A DNA stretch of 64,000 nucleotides, taken from Phoronis australis. Taxonomy: Eukaryota; Phoronida; Phoronidae. The notes beneath the pieces are model-generated. The model saw nothing but the letters and a program-made list of their open reading frames with translations, was not told the origin of the DNA and made no database searches. Made by a program: the position numbers and the translations under genes. The stretch is taken from assembly GCA_002633005.1 (NCBI GenBank), contig NMRA01000024.1:513803-577802 (forward strand). Direction: 5' to 3'. Positions 63,169 through 64,000 of this stretch are shown in pieces. The stretch's first letter is position 1. Each line of letters begins with the position of its first letter.

Positions 63169-63207
63169 CGGGTTCCGAAGACGGGTTGCAGCATGAGGCT
63201 AAAGAGG
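63169..63207 (+). CDS. UNC5: UNC5 exon 7: 39-base juxtamembrane microexon
   Basis: Encodes the end of codon 358, residues 359 to 370 and the first base of codon 371. The peptide is GSEDGLQHEAKE, acidic and hydrophilic, as expected for the stalk between TSP1-2 and the membrane. The acceptor is a strong pyrimidine tract (tttatgttttgcag) and the donor is the consensus G|gtaagt. Entry phase (G+CG gives Ala358) and exit phase are both 1, so skipping it would keep the frame. It is too short to be recognised on its own; support comes from excellent splice sites, exact phase and position. Being symmetric and small, it could be an alternatively used cassette. Confidence 0.8.
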
Positions 63208-64000
63208 GTAAGTGAAGTTCCTAACTCCCAAAAAAATCCCAGCAGGGGTGACAAATTGTTTTACTTCGTCTTCTGAAACTTGGTGATATACCGAAAAAAA
63301 TTTTAATGTGGGACAAAGTAATTGCTTTGACTTTTTTCTGTTTTTCATAAGCTTACAGCATTTTTGCAAATATTCTAAACTGTACCAAAGTTTGTTTGTA
63401 ATAGCTACACCAACCATGCTGAAAGCAAAGTAAATTTTCCTGAATATTTATTTCTGTTGAGTAATTTGACAAAATGAAATTTCACGTGGTGGCCATATTG
63501 TGTCCCGCTACGTGATTGCCTCTTTTCTTATCAGCATGAATGGAAGAGTGTTACGGTATTCCCTTACAAGATCAAACGGTTGTGAATACTGTGTAGAAAA
63601 GAATAGTTCTGAAATTTTCATTTACTTAGCTTCTGAAGAGTAAACAATTTCCCACGCTTCCTGCCAGCTTTCATGCAGAACAGTTGGTTACATTTGGTGT
63701 TTAGTTGCTGGGGGAATGTGGCAAGTGGCCATATAATTTGCCAGATGACCACATGTCTTCAGCTTCAGGAAAGTTTAGGTGATGGTCAGTATTGTAGTTC
63801 CTGTAAACACAAAAAAAATGTTTGGCTATTCCGCAGTCTCACATCTGGCCCATGAACAGTTGCTATTTAATCCATAAACCAACCTTTGATCACATAAAGT
63901 CGCGTGGGTATAGGCCTTTTAAAATTGGCAGCCATTGCTCGAGGAAATGATCGGTGATGAAAATTCTTTATGGCAAGTGTAGTTAGTGTGTTTCGCCTAG
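63208..64000 (+). other. UNC5 intron 7, truncated by window edge
   Basis: Begins with the consensus donor gtaagt. No acceptor with a transmembrane-coding exon is visible before the window ends. Positions 63230-63525 resemble a diverged copy of the interspersed foldback family, ending in a segment like tttcacgtggtggccatat. Confidence 0.8.

Larger units (their letters stand above)
38461..64000 (+). other. UNC5: UNC5 netrin receptor gene, 5' half (gene span, truncated by window edge)
   Basis: Seven coding exons on the + strand (38461-38575, 47129-47470, 56927-57030, 57489-57669, 60354-60521, 62528-62689, 63169-63207) join with matching phases into 1111 coding bases, 370 codons plus one base, with no stop. 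Domain order is signal peptide, Ig1 with four cysteines, Ig2, two TSP1 repeats and a short stalk, the ectodomain architecture specific to UNC5. Family knowledge: UNC5 is a single-pass neuronal guidance receptor that mediates repulsion from netrin and acts as a dependence receptor; its cytoplasmic part carries ZU5, UPA and death domains. Those exons are not in the window. Every intron is GT-AG. Introns 1 and 2 are long (8553 and 9456 bases), the later ones 458 to 2684. It is the only gene I can support here. The symbol is the family name; I cannot assign a vertebrate-style paralogue letter. Confidence 0.95.

Noticed and set aside
1-64000. CRISPR arrays, operons, rRNA genes and viral genes
   Set aside because: No regularly spaced identical repeats with unique spacers, no gene clusters and no recognisable rRNA, reverse transcriptase, integrase or capsid motif was seen.

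Overview
This is a stretch of eukaryotic nuclear DNA, almost certainly from a bilaterian invertebrate animal. I base this on GT-AG introns of 0.5 to 9.5 kb, many short interspersed repeats, no bacterial-style gene packing, and one clearly recognisable animal gene, an UNC5-type netrin receptor. I cannot place the species. The long AT-rich introns and the 97-percent-like paired copies in intron 4 would suit a highly polymorphic marine invertebrate, but that is inference.

Layout. Positions 1 to about 37350 hold no coding gene I can support. This region contains dispersed repeats, small inverted repeats, microsatellites and one tRNA-derived SINE-like element. From about 37350 to 38460 lies the probable promoter and 5' leader of the gene. 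From 38461 to the right edge the + strand carries the 5' half of UNC5 in seven coding exons: 38461-38575 (signal peptide), 47129-47470 (Ig1), 56927-57030 and 57489-57669 (Ig2, split), 60354-60521 (TSP1-1), 62528-62689 (TSP1-2) and 63169-63207 (a 39-base juxtamembrane microexon). Splice phases agree at all six joins. Together they give 370 complete codons plus one base with no internal stop. The transmembrane segment and the cytoplasmic ZU5, UPA and death domains expected of an UNC5 protein lie beyond base 64000.

The encoded part is the ligand-binding ectodomain: secretion signal, two Ig domains (known in the family to bind netrins and, through Ig1, FLRT proteins), and two thrombospondin type-1 repeats with WxxWxxWxxC motifs.

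The non-coding DNA has structure of its own. A higher-order tandem repeat (ABCABC) in intron 1 presents a CTCF-like core motif about every 140 bases. A 0.6-kb direct duplication in intron 4 has an N at its junction and may be an assembly artefact. Two copies of a short element with 12-base terminal inverted repeats sit in opposite orientations. A foldback-type repeat family has copies in both orientations. A second family has three copies near 16.9, 18.5 and 33.9 kb. Unresolved bases lie at 5338, 23609-23639, 45552 and 59444, mostly beside C or G homopolymers.
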